38,661 nt of DNA. It comes from Liolophura sinensis. Taxonomy: Eukaryota; Mollusca; Polyplacophora; Chitonida; Chitonidae. The DNA is taken from contig NW_027018340.1 of the NCBI RefSeq assembly GCF_032854445.1, forward strand, positions 1-38,661, given 5' to 3'. A program made the position numbers and the translations under genes. Shown here piece by piece: positions 13,001 to 25,972 of this stretch (positions are counted from its first letter, which is position 1; every line of letters begins with the position of its first letter). Under the pieces are notes generated by a model, which saw only the letters and a list, made by a program, of their open reading frames with translations, was not told the origin of the DNA and ran no database searches.

Positions 13001-14099
13001 AAGTGGAAAAACTGTTCCAGTGCTGCTGGTAAGAGGCTAATCCGACGTATTTTGTGACGAGAAATCGAATGATGCAAACCGCGTTGCTCTCCGACCAATA
13101 CTTTTGGCTGTAGTGACAATTGAATGATCATTTATGTCATAATCACGTGCCCAGCAACGGCTCTTACTCCATGGAAACCAGCGATATTTGCAATTTTGCA
13201 ACAGCTGCCGATGCCTGGCTCAATTCCGCATCTTTTGGCACCTTACTGAAGTGGGTCAGTGTTTAGTTGTACTTTTTACAGCAGACTGTATCAAGTACCT
13301 TGTGTTTCTCACGTACAAATGGTGTGGTTTTTCTACACGTAGATAAAGACATTGAGATTGTCTTGCACTTAGAAGTAAGACAATTGAGATTGTGAGTTAA
13401 ATGTGCTTAGCCCAAAGATTTGACGTCTTCTGGGCTACCGAAGGGCACATAACTTATAGTCAAAAGTTGAAATATAGTAATGACCAGTCGCGATTGTACA
13501 GAGTACAGTGTAGCCGATTTCAATTAACAAAAAGACCAGGCAAAAACGCAAAATTGGAAAAATTGTTCCAGTGCTGCTGGTAAGAGGCTAATCCGACGTA
13601 TTTTGTGACGAGAAATCGAATGGTGCAAACCGCGTTACTCGCCCACCAATACTTTTGCCAGTAGCGACAATTGAATGCTCATTTATGTCATAATCACGTG
13701 CACAGCAACGGCTCTTACTCCATGGAAACCAGGGAAATTGGCAATTTTTCAACAGCTGCCGATACCTGGCCCAATTCCGCATCTTTTGGCACCTTATAAA
13801 TGTGGGTCTGTGGTCAGTTGTACTTTTTACAGCAGACTGTATCAAGTACCTTGTGTTTTTTACAAATGGTGTGGTTTTTCTACACGTAGATAAAGACATT
13901 GAGATTGTCTTGGACTGAGAAGTAAGACAATTGCTGGGTGAGTTAAATGGGCTTAGCCCAAAGATTTGACGTCTTCTGGGCTACCAAAGGGCACATAACT
14001 TATAGTCAAAAGTTGAATATAGTAATGACCAGTCGCGATTGTACAGAGTACAGTGTAGCCGATTTCAATAACAAAAAGACCAGGTAAAAATGCAAAAGT

Positions 14100-16732
14100 G
14101 GAAAAACTGTTCCAGTGCTGCTGGTAAGAGGCTAATCCGACATATTTTGTGACGAGAAATCGAATGGTGCAAACCGCGTTGCCCTCCGACCAATACTCGT
14201 GGCTGTAGCGACAATTGAATGATCACTGATGTCATAATCACGTGCCCAGCAACGGCTCTTACTCCATGGAAACCAGGGAAATTTGCAATTTTTTCAACGG
14301 CTGCCGATGCCTGGCCCAATTCTGCATCTTTTGGCACCTTAATGATGTGGGTCAGTGTTCAATTGTACTTTTTACAGGAGACTGTATCTAGTACCTTGTG
14401 TTTTTTATGTTACAATTGGTCTGGTTTTTCTACACGTAGATAAAGACATTGAGATTGTCTTGGACTTAGAAGTAAGACAATTGCTGGGTGAGTTAAATGG
14501 GCTTGGCCCAAAGATTTGACATCTCTGGGCTACCCAAGGGCACATAACTTATAGTCAAAAGTTGAATAAAGTAATGACCAGTCGCGATGGTACATAGTAC
14601 AGTGTAGCCGATTTCAATTAACAAAAAGACCAGGCAAAAATGCAAAAGTGGAAAAACTGTTCCAGTGCTGCTGGTAAGAGGCTAATCCGACGTATTTTGT
14701 GACGAGAAATGGAATGGTGGAAACCGCGTTGCTCTCCGACCAATACTTGTGGCTGTAGCGACAATTGAATGATCATTGATGTCATAATCACGTGCCCAGC
14801 AACGGCTCTTACTCCATGGAAACCAAGGAAATTTGCAATTTTTCAACAGCTGCCGATGCCTGGCCAAGTTCCGCATCTTTTGGCATCTTAATGATGTGGG
14901 TCAGTGTTCAGTTGTACTTTTTACAGCAGACTGTATCTAGTACCTTGTGTTTTTTATGTGCACTTGGTGTGCTTTTTCTACACGTAGATAAAGACATTGA
15001 GATTGTCTTGCACTTAGAAGTAAGACAATTGCTAGGTGAGTTAAATGGGCTTGGCGCAAAGATTTGACGTCTTCTGGGCTACCGAAAGGCACATAACTTA
15101 TAGTCAAAAGATGAATATAGTAATGACCAGTCGCGATGGTGCATAGTACAGTGTAGCCGATTTCAATTAACAAAAAGACCAGGCAAAAATGCAAAAGTGG
15201 AAAACCCTGTTCCAGTGCTGCTGGTAAGAGGCTAATCCGACGTATTTTGTGATGAGAAATCGAATGGTGGAAACCGCGTTTGCTCTCCGACCAATACTTG
15301 TGGCTGTAGCGACAATTGAATGATAATTGATGTCATAATCACGTGCCCAGCAAAGGCTCTTACTCCATGGAAACCAGGGAAATTTGCAATTTTTCAACAG
15401 CTGCCGATGCTGGCCAAGTTCCGCATCTTTTGGCATCTTAATGATGTGGGTTCAGTGTTCAGTTGTACTTTTTACAGCAGACTGTATGAAGTAACTTGTG
15501 TTTTTTATGTGCAAATGGTGTGCTTTTTCTACACGTAGATAAAGACATTGAGATTGTCTTGGACTTAGAAGTATTACATTTGCTGGTGAGTTAAATGGGC
15601 TTGGCCCAAAGATTTGACAAAATCTGGGCTACCGAATGGCACATAACTTATAGTCAAAAGATGAATATAGTAATGACCAGTTTCGATGGTACATAGTACA
15701 GTGTAGCCGATTTCAATTAACAAAAAGACCAGGCAAAAATGCAAAGTGGAAAAACTGTTCCAGTGCTGCTGGTAAGAGACTAATCCGACGTATTTTGTGA
15801 CGAGAAATCGTATGGTGGAAACCGCGTTGCCCTCCGACCAATACTCGTGACTGTAGCGACAATTGAATAATCACTGATGTCATAATCACGTGCCCAGCAA
15901 CGGCTCTTACTCCATGGAAACCAGGGGAATTTGCAATTTTTTCAAAAGCTACCGATGCCTGGCCCAATTCCGCATCTTTTGGCACCTTAATGATGTGGGT
16001 CAGTGTTCAGTTGTACTTTTTACAGCAGACTGTATCAAGTACCTTGTGTTTTTTATGTACAAATAGTCTGGTTTTTCTACACGTAGATAAAGACATTGAG
16101 ATTGTCTTGCACTGAGAAGTAAGACAATTGCTGGGTGAGTTAAATGCGGTTAGCCCAAATATTTGAGGTCTTATGGGCTACCGAAGGGCACATAACTTAT
16201 AGTCAAAAGTTGAATATAGTAATGACCAGTCGCAATGGTACAGAGTACAGTGTAACCGATTTCAATTAACAAAAAGACCCGGCAAAAATGCAAAATTAAA
16301 AAAAAAGTTCCAGTGTTGCTGGTAAGAGACTAATCCGACGTATTTTGTGACGAGAAATCGAATGGTGCAAATCGCGTTGCTCTCCGACCAATACTTTTGG
16401 CTGTAGTGACAATTGAATGATTATTGATGTCATAATGACGTGCCCAGCAACGGCTCTTACTCCATGGAAACCAAGGAAATTTGCAATTTTTCAACAGCTC
16501 CCGATGCCTGGCTCAATTCCGCATCTTTTGGCACCTTATTCATGTGGGTCTGTGGTCAGTTGTACTTTTTACAGCAGACTGTATCAAGTACCTTGTGTTT
16601 TATATGTACAAATGGTGTGCTTTTTTTTATACATGTGGATAAAGACATTGAGATTGTCTTGCACTTAGAAGTAAGACAATTGCTGGCTGAGCTAAATGGG
16701 CTTAGCCCAAACTTTTGACGTCTTCTGGGCTA
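14100..16732. repeat. Spacer monomers, degenerate subfamily
   Basis: Anchors at 14242, 14792, 15343, 15890 and 16440. Four of the five share variants I do not see elsewhere: CTTAATGATGTGGG in place of CTTATTAATG or CTTACTGAAG (14337, 14885, 15435, 15985). CAATACTCGTG or CAATACTTGTG and CTGTATCTAG occur in several of them. Spacing is irregular (544-552) and small indels are common, for example GTATTACATTTGCTGG at 15,572. The last unit (16440) has the poly-A variant upstream, around 16,296-16,308, that is also seen near 663 and 4,515. The region separates the two large duplicated blocks and has no counterpart after copy 2. Confidence 0.85.
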
Positions 16733-17094
16733 CCGAAGGGCACATAACTTATAGTCAAATGTTGAATATAGTAATGACCAATCGTGATGGTACATAGTAC
16801 AGTGTAGCCGATTTCAATTAACAAAAAGACCAGGCAAAAATGCAAAAGTGGAAAAAATGTTCCAGTGGTGCTGGTAAGATTCTAATCCGACGTATTTTGT
16901 GACGAAAATTTGAATGGTGCAAACCGCGTTTCTCTCCGACCAATACTTTTGGCTGTAGTGACAATTGAATGATCATTGATGTCATAATCACGTGCCCAGC
17001 AACGGCTCTTACTCCCTGGAAACCAGGAAAATTTGCAATTTTTCAACAGCTGCCGATGCCTACCTCAATTCCGCATCTTTTGGCACCTTATTAA

Positions 17095-17112
17095 TGTGGG
17101 TCAGTGGTCAGT
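17095..17112. repeat. Join left by loss of one monomer in block 2
   Basis: The sequence GGGTCAGTGGTCAGTGGTAG fuses the left unit (GGGTCAGTGTTTAG at about 368) to the right unit (GTGGTCAGTGGTAG at about 921). The offset to block 1 changes from 16,731 to 16,182 here, exactly 549. Confidence 0.88.
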
Positions 17113-20100
17113 GGTAGTTTTTACAGCAGACTGTATCAAGTACCTTGTGTTTTTTATGTACAAATGGTGTGGTTTTTCTACACGTAAATAAAGACATTGA
17201 GATTGTCTTGGACTTAGAAGTAAGACAATTGCTGGGTGAGTTAAATGCGCTTCGCCAAAAGATTTGAGGTCTGCTGGGCTACCGAAGGGCACATAACTTA
17301 TAGTCAAAAGTTGAATATAGTAATGACCAGTCGCGATGGTACATAGGAGAGTGTAGCCGATTTCAATTAACAAAAAGACCAGGCAAAAATGCAAAAGTGG
17401 AAAAACTGTTCCAGTGCTGCTGGTAAAAGGCTAATCCGACGTATTTTGTGACGAGAAATCGAATGGTGCAAACAGCGTTGCTCTCCGACCAATACTTTTG
17501 GCTGTAGCGAAAATTGAATGATCATTGATGTCATAATCACGTGCCCAGCAACGGCTCTTACTCCATGGAAACCAGGGAAATTTGCAATTTTTCAACGGTT
17601 GCCGATGCCTGGCTCAATTCCGCTTCTTTTGGCACCTTATTAATGTGCGTCTGTGGTCAGTTGTACTTTTTACAGCAGACTGTATCAAGTACCTTGTGTT
17701 TTTTATGTACAAAAGGTGTGGTTTTTCTACACGTAAATAAAGACATTGAGATTGTCTTGGACTTAGAAGTAAGACAATTGCTGGGTGAGTTAAATGGGCT
17801 TAGCCAAAAGATTTGACGTCTTCTGGGCTACAGAAAAACACATAACTTATAGTCAAAAGTTGAATATAGTAATGAACAGTCGCGATGGTACAGAGTACAG
17901 TGTAGCCGATTTCAATTAACAAAAAGACCGGGAAAAAATTCAAAAGTGGAAAAAATGTTCCAGCGTTGCTGGTAGGAGGCTAATTCGACGTATTTTGTAA
18001 CGAGAAATCGAATGGTGCAATCCGCGTTGCTCTCCGACCAATACTTTTGGCTGTAGTGACAATTGAATGATCATTTATGTCATAATAACGTGCCCAGCAA
18101 CGGCTCTTACTCCATGGAAACCAGGGAAATTTGCAATTTTTCAACAGCTGCCGATGCCTGGCCCAATTCCGCATCTTTTGGCACCTTACTGAAGTGGGTC
18201 AGTGTTCAGTTGTACTTTTTACAGCAGACTGTATCAAGTACCTTGTGTTTTTCATGTACAAATGGTCTGGTTTTTCTACACGTAAAGAAAGACATTGAGA
18301 TTGTCTTGGACTTAGAAGTAAGACAATTGCTGGGTGAGTTAAATGCGCTTCGCCAAAAGCTTTGAGGTCTTCTGGGCTACCGAAGGGCACATAACTTATA
18401 GTCAAAAGTTGAATGTCGTAATGACCAGTCGCGATGGTACATAGTACAGTGTACCCGATTTCAATTAACAAAAAGACCAGGTAAAAATGCAAAAGTGGAA
18501 AAACTGTTCCAGTGCTGCTGGTAAGAGGCTAATCCGACGTATTTTGTGACGAGAAATCGAATGGTGCAAACCGCGTTGCTCTCCGACCAATGCTTTTGGC
18601 TGTAGCGACAATTCAATGATCATTGATGCCATCATCACGTGCCCAGCAACGGCTCTTACTCCATGGAAACCAGGGAAATTTGCAATTTTTCAACAGTTGC
18701 CGATGCCTGGCTCAATTCCGCTTCTTTTGGCACCTTATTAATGTGGGTCTGTGGTCAGTTGTACTTTTTACAGCAGACTGTATCAAGTACCTTGTGTTTT
18801 TCATGTACAAATGGTGTGGTTTTTCTACACGTAAATAAAGACATTGAGATTGTCTTGGATTTAGAAGTAAGACAATTGCTGGGTGAGTTAAATGCGCTTC
18901 GCCAAAAGATTTGAGGTCTGCTGGGCTACCGAAGGGCACATAACTTATAGTCAAAAGTTGAATATAGTAATGACCAGTCGCGATGGTACATAGGAGAGTG
19001 TAGCCGATTTCAATTAACAAAAAGACCAGGCAAAAATGCAAAAGTGGAAAAACTGTTCCAGTGGTGCTGGTACGATTCTAAACCGACGTATTTTGTGACG
19101 AAAATTGGAATGGTGCAAACCGCGTTTCTCACCGACCAATACTTTTGGCTGTAGTGACAATTGAATGATCATTGATGTCATAATCACGTGCCCAGCAACG
19201 GCTCTTACTCCATGGAAACCAGGAAAATTTGCAATTTTTCAACAGCTGTTGATGCCTGCCTCAATTCCGCAACTTTTGGCACCTTATTAATGTGGGTCTG
19301 TGGTCAGTTGTACTTTTTACAGCAGACTGTATCAAGTACCTTGTGTTTTTTATGTACAAATGGTGTGCTTTTTTTATACATGTAGATAAAGACATTGAGA
19401 TTGTCTTGCACTTAGAAGTAAGACAATTGCTGGCTGAGCTAAATGGGCTTAGCCCAAACTTTTAAGGTCTTCTGGGCTACCAAAGGGCACATAACTTATA
19501 GTCAAAAGTTGAATATAGTTATGACCAGTCGCGATGGTACATAGTACAGTGTAGCCGATTTCAATTAACAAAAAGACCAGGCAAAAATGCAAAAGTAGAA
19601 AAAATGTTCCAGTGTTGCTGGTAAGATTCTAATCCGACGTATTTTGTGACGAAAAATCAAATGGTGCAAATCGCGTTGCTCTCCGACCAATACTTTTGGC
19701 TGTAGTGACAATTGAATGATCATTGTTGTCATAATCAAGTGCCCAGCAACGGCTCTTACTCCATGGAAACCAGGAAAATTTGCAATTTTTCAACAGCTGC
19801 CGATGCCTGGCTCAATTCCGCATCTTTTGGCACCTTATTCATGTGGGTCTGTGGTCAGTTGTACTTTTTACAGCAGACTGTATCAAGTACCTTGTGTTTT
19901 TTATGTACAAATGGTGTGCTTTTTTTACACATGTAGATAAAGACATTGAGATTGTCTTGCACTTAGAAGTAAGACAATTTCTGGCTAAGCTAAATGGGCT
20001 TAGCCCAAACTTTTGACGTCTTCTGGGCTACCGAAGGGCACATAACTTACAGTCAAAAGTTGAATATAGTAATGACCAGTCGGAATGGTACATAGTGCAG

Positions 20101-21935
20101 TGTAGCCGATTTCAATTAACAAAAAAACCAGGCAAAAATGCAAAAGTGGAAAAAATGTTCCACTGTTGCTGGTAAGATTCTAATCCGACGTATTTTGTGA
20201 GGAAAAATCGAATGGTGCAAACCACGTTTCTCTCCGACCAATACTTTTGGCTGTAGCGACAATTGAATGATCATTGATGTCATAATCACGTGCCCAGCAA
20301 CGGCTCTTACTCCATGGAAACCAAGGAAATTTGCAATTTTTCAACAGTTGCCGATGCCTGGCCCAATTCCGCATGTTTTGGCACCTTATAAATGTGGGTC
20401 AGTGTTTAGTTGTACTTTTTACAGCAGACTGTATCAAGTACCTTGTGTTTTTTATGTACAAATGGTCTGGTTTTTCTACACGTAGATAAAGACATTGAGA
20501 TTGTCTTGCACTTAGAAGTAAGACAATTGCTGGCTGAGCTAAATGGGCTTAGATCTAACTTTTGACGTCTTCTGGGCTACCGAAGGGCACATAACTTATA
20601 GTCAAAAGTTGAATATAGTAATGACCAGTCGCGATTGTACATAGTACAGTGTAGCCGATTTCAATTAACAAAAAGACCGGGCAAAAATACAAAATTAAAA
20701 AAAAAGTTCCAGTGTTGCTGGTAAGAGGATAATCCGACGTATTTTGTGACGAGAAATCGAATGGTGCAAACCGCGTTGCTCTCCGACCAATACTTTTGGC
20801 TGTAGTGACAATTGAATGATTATTGATGTCATAATCACGTGCCCAGCAACGGCTCTTACTCCCTGGAAACCAGGAAAATTTGCAATTTTTCAACAGCTGC
20901 CGATGCCTGGCTCAATTCGGCATCTTTTGGCACCTTTTTAATGTGGGTCTGTGGTCAGTGGTAGTTTTTACAGCAGACTGTATCAAGTACCTTGTGTTTT
21001 TCATGTACAAATGGTGTGGTTTTTCTACACGTAAATAAAGACATTGAGATTGTCTTGCATTTAGAAGTAAGACAATTGCTGGGTGAGTTAAATGCTCTTC
21101 GCCAAAAGATTTGACGTCTTCTGGGCTACCGAAAAGCACAAAACTTATAGGCAAAAGTTGAATATAGTTATGACCAGTCGCGATGGTACAGAGTACAGTG
21201 TAGCCGATTTCAATTAACAAAAAGACCGGGAAAAAATTCAAAAGTGGAAAAAATGTTCCAGTGTTGCTGGTAAGAGGCTAATTCGACGTATTTTGTAACG
21301 AGAAATCGAATGATGCAATCCGCGTTGCTCTCCGACCAATACTTTTGGCTGTAGTGACAATTGAATGATCATTTATGTCATGAAAACGTGCCCAGCAACG
21401 GCTCTTACTCCATGGAAACCAGGGAAATTTGCAATTTTTCAACAGCTGCCGATGCCTGGCACAATTCCGCATCTTTTGGCACCTTATTAATGTGGGTCTG
21501 TGGTCAGTTGTACTTTTTACAGCAGACTGTATCAAGTACCTGGTGTTTTTTACGTACAAATTGTGTGGTTTTCTACACGTAGATAAAGACATTGAGATTG
21601 TCTTGGACTTAGAAGTAAGACAATTGCTGGGTGAGTTAAATGGGCTTGGCCCAAAGATTTCAGGTCTTCTGGGCTACCGAAGGGCACATAACTTATAGTC
21701 AAAAGTTGAAAATAGTACTGACCAGTCGCAATTGTACAGAGTACAGTGTAGCCGGTTTCAATTAACAAAAAGACCAGGCAAAAATGCAACAGTGGAAAAA
21801 CTGTTCCAGTGCTACTAGTAAGAGGCTAATCCGACGTATTTTGTGAGGAGAAATCGAAAGGTGCAATCCGCGTTGCTCTCCGACCAATAGTTTTGGCTGT
21901 AGCGACAATTGAATAATCATTTATGTCATAATCAC

Positions 21936-22486
21936 GTGCCCAGCAACGGCTCTTACTCCATGGAAACCAGGGAAATTTGCAATTTTTCAACAGTTGCCGA
22001 TGCCTGGCCCAATTCCGCATGTTTTGGCACCTTACTGAAGTGGGTCAGTGTTCAGTTGTACTTTTTACTGCAGACTGTATCAAGTACCTTGTGTTTTTTA
22101 TGTACAAATGGTGTGCTTTTTTTACACATGTAGATAAAGACATTGAGATTGTCTTGCACTTAGAAGTAAGACAATTTCTGGCTAAGCTAAATGGGCTTAG
22201 CCCAAACTTTTGACGTCTTCTGGGCTACCGAAGGGCACATAACTTACAGTCAAAAGTTGAATATAGTAATGACCAGTCGCAATTGTACAGAGTACAGTGT
22301 AGCCGGTTTCAATTAACAAAAAGACCAGGCAAAAATGGAAAAGTAGAAAAACTGTTCCAGTGCTGCTGGTAAGAGGATAATCCGACGTATTTTGTGACGA
22401 GAAATCGAATGGTGGAAACCGCGTTGCTCTCCGACCAATACGTTTGGCTGTAGCGACAATTGAATGATCATTGATGTCATAACCAC
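21936..22486. repeat. Chimeric monomer at the three-monomer loss
   Basis: The left part (to about 22,070) follows the unit at 5754. The middle (about 22,090-22,258) has the private variants GTGTGCTTTTTTTACACATG, ACAATTTCTGGCTAAG and AACTTACAGTC of the units at 3557 and 6303. The right part (from about 22,270) has GTCGCAATTGTACAGAG and GTAGCCGGTTTC of the unit at 7404. Total length stays near one monomer (551 bp). Two joins between in-register units explain the loss of 1,648 bp relative to block 1. Confidence 0.85.
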
Positions 22487-23523
22487 GTGCCCAGCAACGG
22501 CTCTTACTCCATGGAAACCAGGGAAATTTGCAATTTTTCAACAGTTGCCGATGCCTGGCTCAATTCCGCTTCTTTTGGCACCTTATTCATGTGGGTCTGT
22601 GGTCAGTTGTACTTTTTACAGCAGACTGTATCAAGTACCTTGTGTTTTTTATGTACAAAAGGTCTGGTTTTTCTACACGTAGATAAAGACATTGAGATCG
22701 TCTTGGACTTAGAAGTAAGACAATTGCTGGGTGAGTTAAATGGGCTTAGCCAAAAGATTTGACGTCTTCTGGGCTACAGAAAAGCACATAACTTATAGTC
22801 AAAAGTTGAATATATTAATGAACAGTCGCGATGGTACAGAGTACAGTGTAGTCGATTTCAATTAACAAAAAGACCGGGAAAAAATTCAAAAGTGGAAAAA
22901 ATGTTCCAGTGTTGCTAGTAAGAGGCTAATTCGACGTATTTTGTAACGAGAAATCGAATGATGCAATCCGCGTTGCTCTCCGACCAATACTTTTGGCTGT
23001 AGTGACAATTGAATGATCATTTATGTCATAATAACGTGCCCAGCAACGGCTCTTACTCCATGGAAACCAGGGAAATTTGCAATTTTTCAACAGCTACCGA
23101 TGCCTGGCCCAATTCCGCATCTTTTGGCACCTTATTGAAGTGGGTCAGTGTTCAGTTGTACTTTTTACAGCAGACTGTATTAAGTACCTTGTGTTTTTTA
23201 TGTACAAATGGTCTGGGTTTTCTACACGTAAATAAAGACATTGAGATTGTCTTGGACTTAGAAGTAAGACAATTGCTGGGTGAGTTAAATGGGCTTAGCC
23301 AAAAGAATTGAACTCTTCTGGGCTACAGAAAAGCACATAACTTATAGTCAAAAGTTGAATATAGTAATGACCAGTCGCGATGGTACATAGTACAGTGTAG
23401 CCGATTTCAATTAACAAAAAGACCAGGCAAAAATGCAAAAGTGGAATAACTGTTCCAGTGCTGCTGGTAAGAGGCTAATCCGACGTATTTTGCGACGAGA
23501 AATCGAATGGTGCAATCCGCGTT

Positions 23524-23649
23524 GCTCTCCGACCAATACTTTTGGCTGTAGCGACAATTGAATGATCATTTATGTCATAATCACGTGCTCTCCGACCAAT
23601 ACTTTTGGCTGTAGTGACAATTGAATGATCATTTATGTCATAATCACGT
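23524..23649. repeat. 63-bp internal tandem doublet (anchor 23648)
   Basis: Copies 23524-23586 and 23587-23649; counterpart of 8990-9115 in the second large block. Confidence 0.95.
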
Positions 23650-23829
23650 GCCCAGCAACGGCTCTTACTCCATGGAAACCAGGGAAATTTGCAATTTTTC
23701 AACAGCTGCCGATGCCTGGCTCAATTCCGAATCTTTTGGCACCTTACTGAAGTGGGTCAGTGTTCAGTTGTACTTTTTACAGCAGACTGTATCAAGTACC
23801 TTGTGTTTTTTACGTACAAATGGTCTGGT

Positions 23830-23905
23830 TTTTCTACACGTAGATAAAGACATTGAGATTGTCTTGCACTTAGAAGTAAGGCAATTGCTGGGTGAGTTAA
23901 ATGGG
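23830..23905. repeat. Join left by loss of one 612-bp monomer in block 2
   Basis: Up to here block 2 follows 9114 onward; afterwards GGGCTGAGCCCAAAGATTTG matches 9,980, and the offset drops from 14,534 to 13,922, exactly 612. The exact point cannot be placed because the flanking units are identical over the interval. Confidence 0.85.
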
Positions 23906-24135
23906 CTGAGCCCAAAGATTTGACGTCTTCTGGGCTACCGAAGGGCACATAACTTATAGTCAAAAGTTGAATATAGTAATGACCAGTCGCGATTGTACAG
24001 AGTACAGTGTAGCCGATTTCAATTAACAAAAAGACCAGGTAAAAATGCAAAAGTGGAAAAACTGTTCCAGTGCTGCTGGTAAGAGGCTAATCCGACGTAT
24101 TTTGTGACGACAAATCGAATGGTGCAAACCGCGTT

Positions 24136-24261
24136 GCTCTCCGACTAATACTTTTGCCTGTAGTGACAATTGAATGATCATTTATGTCATAATCACGTGC
24201 TCTCCGACCAATACTTTTGGCTGTAGTGACAATTGAATGATAATTTATGTCATAATCACGT
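24136..24261. repeat. 63-bp internal tandem doublet (anchor 24260)
   Basis: Copies 24136-24198 and 24199-24261; counterpart of 10214-10339, with the same class mixture and the same AATGATAATT change. Confidence 0.95.
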
Positions 24262-25846
24262 GCCCAGCAACGGCTCTTACTCCATGGAAACCAGGGAAAT
24301 TTGCAATTTTTCAACAGCTGCCGATGCCTGGCTCAATTCCGCATCTTTTGGCACCTTACTGAAGTGGGTCAGTGTTCAGTTGTACTTTTTACAGCAGACT
24401 GTATCAAGTACCTTGTGTTTTTTATGTACAAATGGTCTGGTTTTTCTACACGTAGATAAAGACATTGAGATTGTCTTGCACTTAGAAGTAAGGCAATTGC
24501 TAGGTGAGTTAAATGGGCTTAGCCCAAAGATTTCAGGTCTTCTGGGCTACCGAAGGGCACATAACTTATAGTCAAAAGTAGAATATAGTAATGACCAGTC
24601 GCGATTGTACAGAGTACAGTGTAGCCGATTTCAATTAACAAAAAGACCAGGTAAAAATGCAAAAGTGGAAAAACTATTCCAGTGCTGCTGGTAAGATGCT
24701 AATCCGACGTATTTTGTAACGAGAAATCGAATGATGCAAACCGCGTTGCTCTGCGACCAATATTTTTGGCTGTAGCGACAATTGAATGATCATTTATGTC
24801 ATAATCACGTGCCCAGCAACGGCTCTTACTCCATGGAAACCAGCGATATTTGCAATTTTTCAACAGCTGCCGATGCCTGGCCCAATTCCGCATCTTTTGG
24901 CACCTTATAAATGTGGGTCTGTGGTCAGTTGTACTTTTTACAGCAGACTGTATCAAGTACCTTGTGTTTTTCACGTACAAATGGTGTGGTTTTTCTACAC
25001 GTAAATAAAGACATTGAGATTGTCTTGGACTGAGAAGTAAGGCAATTGCTGGGTGAGTTAAATGGGCTTAACCCAAAGATTTCAGGTTTTCTGGGCTACC
25101 GAAGGGCACATAACTTATAGTGAAAAGTTGAATATAGTAATGACCAGTCGCGATTGTACAGAGTACAGTGTAGCCGATTTCAATTAACAAAAAGACCAGG
25201 CAAAAATGCAAAAGTGGAAAAACTGTTCCAGTGCTGCTGGTAAGAGGCTAATCCGACGTATTTTGTGACGACAAATCGAATGGTGCAAACCGCGTTGCTC
25301 TCCGACCAATACTTTTGGCTGTAGTGACAATTGACTGATCATTTATGTCATAATCACGTGCCCAGCAACGGCTCTTACTCCATGGAAACCAGGGAAATTT
25401 GCAATTTTTCAACAGCTGCCGATGCCTGGCTCAATTCCGCATCTTTTGGCACCTTACTGAAGTGGGTCAGTGTTCAGTTGTACTTTTTACAGCAGACTGT
25501 ATCAAGTACCTTGTGTTTCTCACGTACAAATGGTGTGGTTTTTCTACACGTAGATAAAGACATTGAGATTGTCTTGCACTTAGAAGTAAGGCAATTGAGA
25601 TTGTGAGTTAAATGGGCTTAGCCCAAAGATTTCAGGTCTTCTGGGCTACCGAAGGGCACATAACTTATAGTCAAAAGTTGAATATAGTAATGACCAGTCG
25701 CGATTGTACAGAGTACAGTGTAGCCGATTTCAATTAACAAAAAGACCAGGCAAAAATGCAAAAGTGGAAAAACTGTTCCAGTGCTGCTGGTAAGAGGCTA
25801 ATCCGACGTATTTTGTGACGAGAAATCGAATGGTGCAATCCGCGTT

Positions 25847-25972
25847 GCTCTCCGACCAATACTTTTGGCTGTAGCGACAATTGAATGATCATTTATGTGA
25901 CAATCACGTGCTCTCGGACCAATACTTTTGGCTGTAGTGACTATTGAATGATCATTTATGTCATAATCACGT
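25847..25972. repeat. 63-bp internal tandem doublet (anchor 25971)
   Basis: Copies 25847-25909 and 25910-25972; counterpart of 11925-12050. Confidence 0.95.

Larger units (their letters stand above)
1..14100. repeat. Large duplicated block, copy 1
   Basis: Anchors at 261 to 13698 (25 units). The block matches 16,733 to about 28,030 base for base over long stretches. The offset is 16,731 for the first unit, 16,182 for 921-5,880, 14,534 for about 7,741-9,300 and 13,922 from about 9,980 on. Each offset step is a whole number of monomers. In the 551 bp from 3006 I count two differences from the second copy, and one in the 551 bp from 3557, while neighbouring monomers differ by dozens of bases. 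The left edge lies outside the window. The right edge is near 14,090-14,190, where the sequence switches to the spacer subfamily. Confidence 0.93.
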
